This document shows, one piece after another, positions 1 to 7,227 of a DNA stretch of 20,399 nucleotides. The notes beneath the pieces are model-generated. The model made no database searches. It was not told where the DNA came from and saw only the letters and a program-made list of their open reading frames with translations. Numbering within the stretch: the first letter of the stretch is position 1; each line of letters starts with the position of its first letter. Position numbers and translations under genes: made by a program. The stretch is from Candidatus Coatesiibacteriota bacterium (GTDB lineage: Bacteria; B130-G9): NCBI GenBank assembly GCA_016929465.1, contig JAFGIT010000054.1, forward strand, positions 1 to 20,399, given 5' to 3'.

Positions 1-671
1 ATATCTCGGAATTTCAGATGTCGGAGACGGAGATAACTCAGAAGCAGTTCGAGGAGGTCATGGGCTGGAATGAGTCCTATTTCCGCGGCGAAGACCGGCC
101 GGTTGAGCAAGTCACCTGGTATGACTGCGTGAGCTTCTGCAACGGAATGTCGGAGGCTGACCGTTTGACGAGCTGCTACACGATCACGAATATCGACTAT
201 GACGGAAATCACATAGCCTATGCCGAAGTCACATGCGACTTCGAGGCGAATGGGTACAGATTACCTACTGAGGCAGAATGGGAGTATGCCTGCAGGGCTG
301 GTACTGCGACGCGGTTCTATACTGGAGATTCTGACTCGAGCCTTTGGCGAGCGGCGTGGTATGAAGACAACGCAGGCTCGAGGACGCATGATGTTGGCGA
401 GAAGGACGCGAACGCGTGGGGCTTGTATGACATGCACGGCAATGTCTGGGAGTGCTGCTGGGATTGGTTCTCTGCGACCTATTATGGTGATCGGCCGAAT
501 CCTGACAGCGATCCTACTGGGCCGAGTGATGGCCCCGGTCGGATAATGCGCGGCGACTGCTTTAGCGGCAACGCCCACGGCTGCCGGTCGGCTAATCGCT
601 ACTACTACAGGCCGTACTACGTCGATAATGGCGTGGGCTTTCGTGTCGTGAGGGCGGGTTTGGAAGGATGA
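1..671 (+). CDS. Formylglycine-generating-enzyme (FGE-sulfatase) family protein, 5' truncated
   Basis: The reading frame is already open at base 3 and runs ISEFQ before the first ATG at 18, matching the usual start of this fold (FYIS.. followed by xSETEITQ). The true start is therefore off the window. Family hallmarks are visible: RLPTEAEWEYACRAGT near residue 81, NAWGLYDMHGNVWE, and a C-terminal RIMRG...CRSANR...GVGFRVVR block. The second catalytic cysteine pair of true aerobic FGE is not evident. The usual RGGSW is RGDCF here, and its Cys aligns with Ser rather than with the copper-binding cysteines. Such proteins are often extracytoplasmic non-catalytic or C-type-lectin-like modules, and sulfatase activation should not be assumed. 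The stop is TGA at 669-671, inside the first copy of a direct repeat. Family call is firm; function is unknown. Confidence 0.88.
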   Translation, partial: ISEFQMSETEITQKQFEEVMGWNESYFRGEDRPVEQVTWYDCVSFCNGMSEADRLTSCYTITNIDYDGNHIAYAEVTCDFEANGYRLPTEAEWEYACRAGTATRFYTGDSDSSLWRAAWYEDNAGSRTHDVGEKDANAWGLYDMHGNVWECCWDWFSATYYGDRPNPDSDPTGPSDGPGRIMRGDCFSGNAHGCRSANRYYYRPYYVDNGVGFRVVRAGLEG

Positions 672-768
672 AGGCGGAGGGCTGAAGGATGAAGCTATTG
701 CGGATTTCGTATGCTACTCTGCGAAGCGGCGCTCCGCTGCGAAGCACGAGTTGCGGATTGCGGATTAA
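663..768. repeat. Composite intergenic repeat cluster
   Basis: Three short repeat types are packed together at and after the stop of the first gene. GAAGGATGAAG occurs at 663-673 and 684-694. TGCGAAGC occurs at 720-727 and 738-745 around an AGCGG/CCGCT inverted pair (725-729 and 734-738). TTGCGGATTGCGGATT lies close to the end of the cluster, with another TTGCGGATTT near 698. No open frame of note crosses it. This looks like a dispersed non-coding repeat rather than a gene. The rest of the spacer up to 844 shows nothing else recognisable. Confidence 0.6.
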
Positions 769-844
769 GAGCAGCCAGAACTTCCCTTCAATTGCCTATA
801 GGCTTAGCCCGCGCCTGAGCCTCATTTAATGCGACCTTGAAATA

Positions 845-872
845 TTGACGGATGGCGATTCTCTCATGTAAT
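845..872 (+). promoter_or_regulatory. Sigma70-type promoter of the first GAF kinase
   Basis: TTGACG (845-850), a 16-base spacer, then TGTAAT (867-872); each box is one base off consensus. Transcription would begin near 879, which leaves a leader of about 28 bases to ATG 908 and almost none to ATG 881. Confidence 0.65.
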
Positions 873-895
873 CTCCGCTCATGAATTCGAAGGAC

Positions 896-902
896 AAAGA
901 GG
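896..902 (+). promoter_or_regulatory. Ribosome binding site deciding start 908
   Basis: AAAGAGG lies 5 bases before ATG 908. No comparable site precedes ATG 881. The alignment of MTEESK with MGTEEQS of the paralogue also favours 908. Confidence 0.6.
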
Positions 903-907
903 CATTG

Positions 908-2290
908 ATGACGGAAGAGTCGAAGGACGAGCGGCTAGCCAGGCTCGAGAAAGAGAACGCGCGTCTGCGCCTTCTTACGGATATCAATCGCCGTCTGCAC
1001 GAGAGCCTTGACGTCGATCGCGTGCTGTTCACTATCGTCGAGGTCGCGACGAATTCGCTGGAGGCCGAGAGAAGCACGCTTTATGTCGTCGATAATGAAG
1101 CCGGGGAGATATGGTCCCGCATTCTGCAGGGCGAAAACGTCCGTGAGATACGGCTGAAGATCGGGGACGGCATAGCGGGCTACGTCGCAAAGACGGGCGA
1201 GACGGTCAACATCGCCGATGCACACAAGGACGACAGATTCGACCCCAACACAGACCTCAAGACGGGCTTTCGGACCCGCTCGATGCTCTGCATGCCCCTT
1301 GACGACCACGATGGCAAGCGCGTCGGCGTCATCCAGGTGATGAATAAGACGAACGGCGAATTTACCGAGGACGATGAGGAATATCTTGCCGCACTGGGCG
1401 TTCAGGCGGCCCTGTCGCTGCAAAACGCACAATTCGTGACCAACCTCTCTGAGCTCTCGCGGAAGAACGAGAGACTGGTCGAGCTCCTGGAGCAGCGGCT
1501 GAAGGACCTACAGGACCTGAAGATGGTCTCGATGAAGCACATGGCGAGGGGCATCGCGCACGAGGTCAATAACATGCTGGCTAAGATCAAGGGCGGAGCG
1601 CAGTCGCTGGAGCAGACCGTCGATGACCTCAAGGAGGTATTGAGGGCCGTGACCGAGGGTGAGGAGGTCGATGTCGATGAGCTGACCTACCTGGTCGAGG
1701 AGGGACTTCCCTTCCCATTGGAGGGGATTCTCGAGGGAAGCAACGGGATCGCGGAGATAGTCAAGCGGATCAGGGGATTCGTGAAGCTGGACCAGGGCGC
1801 TATCCAGTACTCCAAAATCAACGAGGACCTCAATGACGTCATAAAGGTCTGTGCGGCCGATTTGTCAGAGGCGAAAATTACGCTGAAGACCGAGCTGAAT
1901 GATTTGCCTGCCATCGAGTGCCGGTCCCGCGAGGTCAACATGGTGATGCGAGAGCTCCTGCGTAACGCTATATACTACGCTAGCGACGGTAAAGACGAAT
2001 CAGAGCCTCGGCTTATCCTGGTGCGGACTTCCCTCGGTGATGACGGCAAGTGCGTCGAGGCCTCATTCCTCGACAATGGCCCCGGTATACCCGAGGAGTC
2101 CTGGCAGAACATATTCGACCTATTCTACACCACGAAGCCGGAAGGATCGGGCTATGGGCTGGGCCTGTCGGAGTGTTACTCCGTCGTCAAGAGAAATGGC
2201 GGCAACCTGTCTGTCGAGAAGCTCGAGCCCGGCGATGAGAAGGAATACAACACCAGGGTGGTGCTTCGCCTTCCTGTCGTTCGTGAATGA
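908..2290 (+). CDS. Soluble GAF-domain sensor histidine kinase (paralogue A)
   Basis: A 460-residue protein from ATG 908 (the same frame stays open to ATG 881, nine codons longer). The order is a short N-terminal coiled coil, a GAF domain at about 30-180 (SLEAERSTLY, GDGIAGYVAKTGE, RSMLCMPL), a helical linker, then a kinase core. The phospho-acceptor is His218 in GIAHEVNN. ATPase motifs are the N box ELLRNAIYYA near 348, DNGPGIP near 388 and the glycine-rich GSGYGLGL near 413. There is no signal peptide or membrane span, so it is expected to sense a cytoplasmic ligand through GAF. An acidic stretch separates the H box from the ATPase part. No cognate response regulator lies beside it. It is strikingly similar over its full length to the kinase at 4298-5698. 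The ligand and output are unknown. Confidence 0.9.
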   Translation: MTEESKDERLARLEKENARLRLLTDINRRLHESLDVDRVLFTIVEVATNSLEAERSTLYVVDNEAGEIWSRILQGENVREIRLKIGDGIAGYVAKTGETVNIADAHKDDRFDPNTDLKTGFRTRSMLCMPLDDHDGKRVGVIQVMNKTNGEFTEDDEEYLAALGVQAALSLQNAQFVTNLSELSRKNERLVELLEQRLKDLQDLKMVSMKHMARGIAHEVNNMLAKIKGGAQSLEQTVDDLKEVLRAVTEGEEVDVDELTYLVEEGLPFPLEGILEGSNGIAEIVKRIRGFVKLDQGAIQYSKINEDLNDVIKVCAADLSEAKITLKTELNDLPAIECRSREVNMVMRELLRNAIYYASDGKDESEPRLILVRTSLGDDGKCVEASFLDNGPGIPEESWQNIFDLFYTTKPEGSGYGLGLSECYSVVKRNGGNLSVEKLEPGDEKEYNTRVVLRLPVVRE

Positions 2291-2348
2291 GCTGCTTAAG
2301 GGTCGCTTTGGGCGTTAGCTCAGATCTGCATTCCCCCTCACGTGTTCA

Positions 2349-2377
2349 TTGACCACAGCTTGCTGATCGTCTATTAT
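2349..2377 (+). promoter_or_regulatory. Sigma70-type promoter of the secreted protein gene
   Basis: TTGACC (2349-2354), a 17-base spacer and TATTAT (2372-2377). The predicted transcript start is near 2384, downstream of the GTG at 2342 that opens the longest frame. The block CATTGACCAC (2347-2356) recurs at the promoter of the second kinase (4235-4244). Confidence 0.65.
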
Positions 2378-2411
2378 CTTGTTGCCTGGCCTGAGATATC
2401 ACCCTATGGGA

Positions 2412-2419
2412 AAGGAAGG
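2412..2419 (+). promoter_or_regulatory. Ribosome binding site deciding start 2426
   Basis: AAGGAAGG lies 6 bases before ATG 2426. It selects a start that gives a clean signal peptide. Confidence 0.65.
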
Positions 2420-2425
2420 TTAGCT

Positions 2426-4180
2426 ATGGGAAGACCGGATCTCAATGGCTCTCCATCGCAAAGATTGGCTCTCTATGCATTGCTCAGCTGCTTGCTCCTT
2501 ATAGCCGTGAATCCGGCAATGGCTGAAATATCGACCTCGGAGTGTGCCTGGCCCACTTCCTCAGGTAGTCAGAGAGGAGACCACTGCGCTAGTTGTCCCG
2601 GGCCGGAGAATCCAAGCCTGGTCTTCTCGAGAAGGTTCGATTTTGACGAGTATTTCTCCTGGCCATACATCGATGGAATTGGTCCGAATGATATCGTGGC
2701 AACTCACTGCTATACATCCGACGCGGGAAGCTATCCAATGCACATGCTGATTCTTCATTCAGACGGACACCTGATTCTATCCGAAAGTGGGGGCGGACAT
2801 CGAGTCAGGGCTTTAGACAATGAGCGCGCTTACATATCAGATGGAGGCAATTTGGTCTGCTATCGCTATGACGGGTCACAACAATGGATGCTGGAGGATG
2901 CCGGATCATCTATTACGCCGTTGAATGATAGAGGTGTCGCAGTTTGGATCAATAATGGAACCAACAACCAATCGTATCTGGACATATACGGCGAGGAGGG
3001 CGAGCTAAAGGAGCGCATTCCCCTAATTCCTGCTTATACGCGAGGGACGAGATATTATAACGTATATAATTCTCCTGTTTTTGATGGCAATGGTCTTGCC
3101 GTCTGGAAAGTGAGTTGGCATGAACCGAATCCCTATGGGGGCGGCACCGGCGGCTCGACACTATATTATGAGAAGACCGACGATTGGGTGGATTACGATG
3201 GCTCGTCTTCGTACCCCGGCGAAGATTATGAGTGTTACAACATCTCTAAGTCAGGCTTCATGACCACCTACTTGGACGACATCCTCGTCTGGACCGGCGA
3301 CTATGCTGCGCTCTATAGTGATCCTGCGTCCAAGACTGCGACATGGCGAGATTCATTCGAGGGTTACGGCTATCCGGCCTACGGCTACGCCTGCAGCGAT
3401 CCATCGGGTGCTTGCAGCTTCCTGATCTATCAGTGTGACTTCATCGACGACTTCACCGACGACAAATATCTAACATTCGAGATCATGCACTCCGAACGAG
3501 ATGGATCGAGTTGGACGCGAGTGCTTGACGAGTGGGACCCGCAGGACTGGCGCATTGACCAGGACGATCTAAAAGTCCACGGGCTCATTTGCGACTCTTT
3601 GGGCAACCTCTACATGGGAGTTAGGGGACATGTCCTCTCCTACACCCCTGATGGCGAGTTACGGTGGGACTTCCACTTGTCCAATGACGACGTAGAGGTG
3701 GCGGCCATAGATTCACGAGGAACTCTCTATGTTGCAAGGAGAACACATATCACGTCACGGCTGTTTGCCCTGTCAGATAGGGATCCAGAGAGGCCGAAGG
3801 TCCGGGCGAAACTTGTGGACGTTCCGTCCGATCAGATGTATCGGCCAGGCTATGAGCTGAGACTCTCCCTGCATCCATACAATTTCGGGTGGGACGAGAC
3901 GGTCGATTGCTATATTGCCGTTCAGTTGCCGGACGATACTTGGTTGTTCAGGGCGGGCGGCGGCTGGACCGATGCTCCAACGCCGTGGCTAGAGAGCCTT
4001 CTGCTGCCCAATAGTTTTGAGATGATGGATTTTGCAGTGGACCTCGGCACAATCCCGCAGGGCACGCCCGATGGTCTTTATACGATCTTCGTGGGTTTTT
4101 CGAGGCCAGGTACTCTGGAGCCTGTCTCAGAGCTGTATCCTGTTGAATTCCGCGTCTCTCCAGTCAAGAGGCGCAGCTGA
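2426..4180 (+). CDS. Secreted beta-propeller-like protein of unknown function
   Basis: A 584-residue protein from ATG 2426. The frame extends to GTG 2342, but the promoter lies inside that extension. A classical signal peptide is visible: Arg13, a hydrophobic run 14-28, then NPAMA with likely cleavage after Ala33. The body, to about residue 470, has repeated short blade-like units such as DGHLILSESGGG, SLGNLYMGVRG and SRGTLYVARR with LSYTPDGELRWDF, recalling PQQ/WD-type propellers that read out a sequence of values. The last 110 residues, from YRPGYELRL, form a separate beta-rich module with VDCYIAVQLPDDTW and DGLYTIFVGFSRPGT. An early cysteine pair (HCASCPG) follows the signal. It lies between two similar kinases but has its own promoter. 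No enzyme motif was recognised. Export is well supported; function is not. Confidence 0.8.
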   Translation: MGRPDLNGSPSQRLALYALLSCLLLIAVNPAMAEISTSECAWPTSSGSQRGDHCASCPGPENPSLVFSRRFDFDEYFSWPYIDGIGPNDIVATHCYTSDAGSYPMHMLILHSDGHLILSESGGGHRVRALDNERAYISDGGNLVCYRYDGSQQWMLEDAGSSITPLNDRGVAVWINNGTNNQSYLDIYGEEGELKERIPLIPAYTRGTRYYNVYNSPVFDGNGLAVWKVSWHEPNPYGGGTGGSTLYYEKTDDWVDYDGSSSYPGEDYECYNISKSGFMTTYLDDILVWTGDYAALYSDPASKTATWRDSFEGYGYPAYGYACSDPSGACSFLIYQCDFIDDFTDDKYLTFEIMHSERDGSSWTRVLDEWDPQDWRIDQDDLKVHGLICDSLGNLYMGVRGHVLSYTPDGELRWDFHLSNDDVEVAAIDSRGTLYVARRTHITSRLFALSDRDPERPKVRAKLVDVPSDQMYRPGYELRLSLHPYNFGWDETVDCYIAVQLPDDTWLFRAGGGWTDAPTPWLESLLLPNSFEMMDFAVDLGTIPQGTPDGLYTIFVGFSRPGTLEPVSELYPVEFRVSPVKRRS

Positions 4181-4210
4181 TCATTTCGCCCCTCCAAGCG
4201 GCTTCTACCA

Positions 4211-4231
4211 AACTCGAATTCATGTCGAGTT
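4211..4231. promoter_or_regulatory. Perfect dyad just upstream of the second kinase promoter
   Basis: AACTCGA (4211-4217) and TCGAGTT (4225-4231) are exact inverted copies around a 7-base loop. The dyad ends 5 bases before the -35 box. It could be an operator or a weak terminator for the preceding gene. No T-run follows, which argues against an intrinsic terminator. Confidence 0.4.
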
Positions 4232-4236
4232 CTCCA

Positions 4237-4265
4237 TTGACCACGGGCCTCAGGCGCTGTAGTAT
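4237..4265 (+). promoter_or_regulatory. Sigma70-type promoter of the second GAF kinase
   Basis: TTGACC (4237-4242), a 17-base spacer and TAGTAT (4260-4265). Transcription would start near 4272, leaving a leader of about 26 bases to TTG 4298, much like the first kinase. Confidence 0.55.
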
Positions 4266-4286
4266 TCTAGCGTTTGAATATCATTT

Positions 4287-4291
4287 GGAGG
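4287..4291 (+). promoter_or_regulatory. Ribosome binding site deciding the TTG start at 4298
   Basis: GGAGG sits 6 bases before TTG 4298. The upstream TTG at 4274 has no such site and would fall at the predicted transcript start. Confidence 0.65.
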
Positions 4292-4297
4292 AACATT

Positions 4298-5698
4298 TTG
4301 GGCACCGAAGAGCAATCCTGCATGGATGAGATGGCACGGCTGCGCAAGGAGATCGCGAGACTCGAGGAGTTGACCGAGATCAACCAGAGGCTCCATAGCA
4401 GCCTTGACATGGACAATGTCCTCAAGACGATCATTGACGCAGCTTCCCGGTCGCTGGAGGCTGAGCGAAGCACCTTATACGTGATTGATGAGGAGAAGGG
4501 CGAGATCTGGTCGCACATCGCACAGGGCGATGATGTGGGCAAGATCAGGCTGAAGATAGGGCAGGGAATTGCCGGGCATGTCGCTAAAACCGGAGAGGTG
4601 GTCCGCATCCCAGACGCCCATAAGGACAATCGATTCAATCCCAACGTAGATGCCGAGACCGGCTTCGTGACTCGCTCGATGCTCTGCGTTCCGTTAGAAT
4701 CGTCCGGCGGAAAGCGCGTCGGCGTACTTCAGATTCTGAATAAGAAGCATGGGCTTTTCTCCGAGGAAGATGTCAAACACCTCAACGCTCTTGCTGTTCA
4801 GGCAGCTCTGGCACTGCAAAACGCCCAATACTTGGCGCGCCTTTCCTCGCTTTCGAAGCAGAACGCCCAACTCGTCGAGATGCTGGAGCAGCGACTCCAG
4901 GACCTTCAGAACCGGAAGATGGTCTCCATGAAGCATCTCGCGAGAGGCATCGCCCATGAAGTAAATAACCAGCTCGCGAAGGTCAAAGGCGGCGCGGAAT
5001 CGCTGCCGGAGGATATCAATGAGCTGAAGACGATGGTGGATGCCCTTCTCGCAGGAGAGGAAGTCGATACTGAGGAATTACGTTACCTGCTTGACGAGGG
5101 GATCCGACTATCGGTCGAGGGAGTTATGGAGGGAACTTCCGGCATTGCGGAGATAGTGCAGAGGATTCGGAATTTCGTCAGGCTCGATCAGGAGGCTGTT
5201 CAGTTCTCGAACCTCAATGACGATATCGAAATGATCATTGGCATGTGTTCAACAGACATTGAGGAAACTGAAGTAACCGTCAAGACTGAGCTGGGAGATC
5301 TGCCGGAGATCGAATGCAGACCGCGTGAAATCAATATGCTGCTGAGAGAACTCCTGTGGAATGCAATCTACTATGCGAGCGATGGCAAGGCCGAAGACGC
5401 GCCAAAACTGGTCCTGATCAAGACTTCGCCTGCAGGTGACGGCAAGTCCGTGACCGCTTCGTTTCTCGACAACGGCCCTGGCATACCTGTTGAAGATAGG
5501 GAGCACATCTTCGACCTATTTTACACCACGAAGCCCGAGGGATCTGGGACCGGTCTCGGGCTCTCCGAGTCCTACGCCATCGCAACCAGGAACGGCGGGA
5601 CAATTTTTGCTGAGGACCCAGATCCGAAGGAAGAAGCGGCGTACGCCACTAAACTGACCTTGAGATTACCTATACGTGTCAGATCGCAATTCAATTGA
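4298..5698 (+). CDS. Soluble GAF-domain sensor histidine kinase (paralogue B)
   Basis: A 466-residue protein from a TTG start (the frame is open to TTG 4274). It has the same plan as the kinase at 908-2290: an N-terminal coiled coil, a GAF domain at about 30-185 (SLEAERSTLY, GQGIAGHVAKTGE, RSMLCVPL), phospho-acceptor His220 in GIAHEVNN, N box ELLWNAIYYA near 349, DNGPGIP near 390 and GSGTGLGL near 415. Long blocks such as LFYTTKPEGSG and KMVSMKH are identical in both, so the pair arose by gene duplication. The GAF ligand-pocket surroundings (AHKDNRFNPN versus AHKDDRFDPN) also stay close. It is cytoplasmic, with no receiver partner in the window. The TGA stop is followed after 59 bases by a secreted DUF4139 gene that may share its transcript. 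Confidence 0.9.
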   Translation: MGTEEQSCMDEMARLRKEIARLEELTEINQRLHSSLDMDNVLKTIIDAASRSLEAERSTLYVIDEEKGEIWSHIAQGDDVGKIRLKIGQGIAGHVAKTGEVVRIPDAHKDNRFNPNVDAETGFVTRSMLCVPLESSGGKRVGVLQILNKKHGLFSEEDVKHLNALAVQAALALQNAQYLARLSSLSKQNAQLVEMLEQRLQDLQNRKMVSMKHLARGIAHEVNNQLAKVKGGAESLPEDINELKTMVDALLAGEEVDTEELRYLLDEGIRLSVEGVMEGTSGIAEIVQRIRNFVRLDQEAVQFSNLNDDIEMIIGMCSTDIEETEVTVKTELGDLPEIECRPREINMLLRELLWNAIYYASDGKAEDAPKLVLIKTSPAGDGKSVTASFLDNGPGIPVEDREHIFDLFYTTKPEGSGTGLGLSESYAIATRNGGTIFAEDPDPKEEAAYATKLTLRLPIRVRSQFN

Positions 5699-5744
5699 GC
5701 CACAAGAGAATCCCGGACCTTATCCAGGCAGAAAGACGACAGAT

Positions 5745-5750
5745 AGGAGG
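5745..5750 (+). promoter_or_regulatory. Ribosome binding site deciding start 5758
   Basis: AGGAGG (followed by a further G) lies 7 bases before ATG 5758. The open frame starts at TTG 5695, which overlaps the previous gene and has no such site. Confidence 0.75.
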
Positions 5751-5757
5751 GAATGAG

Positions 5758-7221
5758 ATGAGGAAGATGCTTTCGGTGAATACGCTTTTCGGCCGACCCC
5801 GTATAATTGAGCGCCGCGCCTGCTGGATTAGAGCAGAGATCATAGCATTGCTGATCTTTTTGCTCATTCCACTGCTGACCAGTGGGGAATCCTTGCCGGA
5901 AGTCAAATCTACTTCATCTGACATTAAAGGAATTGAGCTCGCCATCTACGAGGGTCGAGCGTTGGTCGTCGAAGCGAGAGAGTTCGATTTGCCCAAGGGA
6001 CGGTCCATTCTGGTATTTCAGGACATCCCGAACTCGATTGATCCGACCTCGGTTCAGATCGTTCCCAAAGGAAGAGGAGGCGATGTCACACCGAGATTAA
6101 TCGAGCAGAACTACAAAGGAGCAAGCATAACTAACGCGGAAATAATAAATAAGTCCATTGGTAAGCAAGTAAAACTGGTCGAGAAGGACCGCAAGGTACA
6201 GGCCCGCCTCCTGGCGCCTGGTGTCTATGAGATCGATGGAGAGGTGCTTCTCGGCTATCAAGGCTCTGTTCTTATTCCTGGCCTTCCAGACGGCCTCGTA
6301 GAGAAGCCCTTGATAACAGGCATCGTGGAAGCGAGCCATGCGGGGAGGTCTCTTGTCGAGCTGTCCTATTTCACGTCCGGCGTTTCCTGGGATGGCCTTT
6401 ACACCGCATCGCTCGAAGAAGACGAAAGCCGGATGTCAATTCGTGGATTGATCTCCATCACCAATAGCAGCGGCGCCAAATTCGAGAATGCAAAGGCCTG
6501 TGTCGTGGCTGGTTCGGTGCATGAGGTCCAGGGCAGGCAGTCGCCGTATCAGCCTGAGATGCGGGCAATGAAGATGGCCGGATCATTTGCAGCCGAGGAC
6601 CAGATCTCGCCCAGGGGCGCATTCGAGTACCACGTCTATCCCTTGCCCGAGCCGTTGACGCTGGAATTAGGCCAGAGCAAGCAGATCGGCTATCTCCATA
6701 ATGACAAGTGCAAGGTCACCAAGCGATTCAAATTCGACTGGTCCTATTATGCTGGTCGAGATGAGCCGATAGAGGAGTCTGCGAAGGTGATGTTGAAGGT
6801 TGAGAACACCGAGGCAGCGGGTCTGGGAATGCCATTACCAAAGGGACTGGTGAGGATATACAACCGCCTGGACGGACAGCTCCTGTTCCTCGGCGAAGAC
6901 ACGATTGCCGATGTGCCGAAGAACGAGGATTTTGACCTCAACCTCGGCAACGCTTTCGATGTAATTGGGAAAAAGAAGAGGACGGAATATCAGGCCCTTG
7001 CCCGCAGGGGCGAGGAGGCCTCATTCAGCGTAACCATAGCGAACCGAAAAGAGAAGAATGCACTGGTCGTGGTGTCTGAGACGGTCCACGGCGACTGCGA
7101 GGTGCTTGAGTCCTCGGTTCCGTATGAATGGGTTACGGCACAGAGGATAGAATTCAAACTCAATGTAGAGCCGAATGAAGAGAAGACTTTCGAATACAAA
7201 ATAAGGGTCAATTGGCGCTAA
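5758..7221 (+). CDS. Secreted DUF4139 domain protein
   Basis: A 487-residue protein. A basic N-terminal stretch (RPRIIERR) leads into a hydrophobic segment at about 28-41 (IIALLIFLLIPLLTSG), a signal peptide with a long n-region or a membrane anchor. Residues from about 58 (IELAIYEGRALVVEAREFDLPKG) resemble the N-terminal part of this family. From about 202 the text SYFTSGVSWDGLYTASL, followed by ITNSSGAKFENAKACVVAG, is the hallmark of DUF4139, a beta-rich domain also seen in mucoidy-inhibitor-like proteins. The C-terminus ends in a beta-sandwich-like stretch (ETVHGDCEVLESS). The domain has no established biochemical activity. The NfeD protease gene begins 6 bases after its stop, so co-expression at the envelope is likely. 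Family call is confident, role inferred only. Confidence 0.82.
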   Translation: MRKMLSVNTLFGRPRIIERRACWIRAEIIALLIFLLIPLLTSGESLPEVKSTSSDIKGIELAIYEGRALVVEAREFDLPKGRSILVFQDIPNSIDPTSVQIVPKGRGGDVTPRLIEQNYKGASITNAEIINKSIGKQVKLVEKDRKVQARLLAPGVYEIDGEVLLGYQGSVLIPGLPDGLVEKPLITGIVEASHAGRSLVELSYFTSGVSWDGLYTASLEEDESRMSIRGLISITNSSGAKFENAKACVVAGSVHEVQGRQSPYQPEMRAMKMAGSFAAEDQISPRGAFEYHVYPLPEPLTLELGQSKQIGYLHNDKCKVTKRFKFDWSYYAGRDEPIEESAKVMLKVENTEAAGLGMPLPKGLVRIYNRLDGQLLFLGEDTIADVPKNEDFDLNLGNAFDVIGKKKRTEYQALARRGEEASFSVTIANRKEKNALVVVSETVHGDCEVLESSVPYEWVTAQRIEFKLNVEPNEEKTFEYKIRVNWR

Positions 7222-7227
7222 GCAATC

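Noticed and set aside
18-671. ATG 18 as a true start of the FGE-like gene
   Set aside because: Homology continues upstream (ISEFQ before SETEIT) and the frame is open to the window edge, so the gene is truncated.
881-907. ATG 881 as start of the first kinase
   Set aside because: It falls at the predicted transcript start and lacks a ribosome site; ATG 908 has AAAGAGG and matches the paralogue.
935-1432. 165-codon minus-strand frame within the first GAF kinase
   Set aside because: It is the antisense shadow of a well-conserved GAF domain.
2342-2425. GTG 2342 as start of the secreted protein
   Set aside because: The promoter lies inside this extension and the extension would bury the signal peptide 28 residues in.
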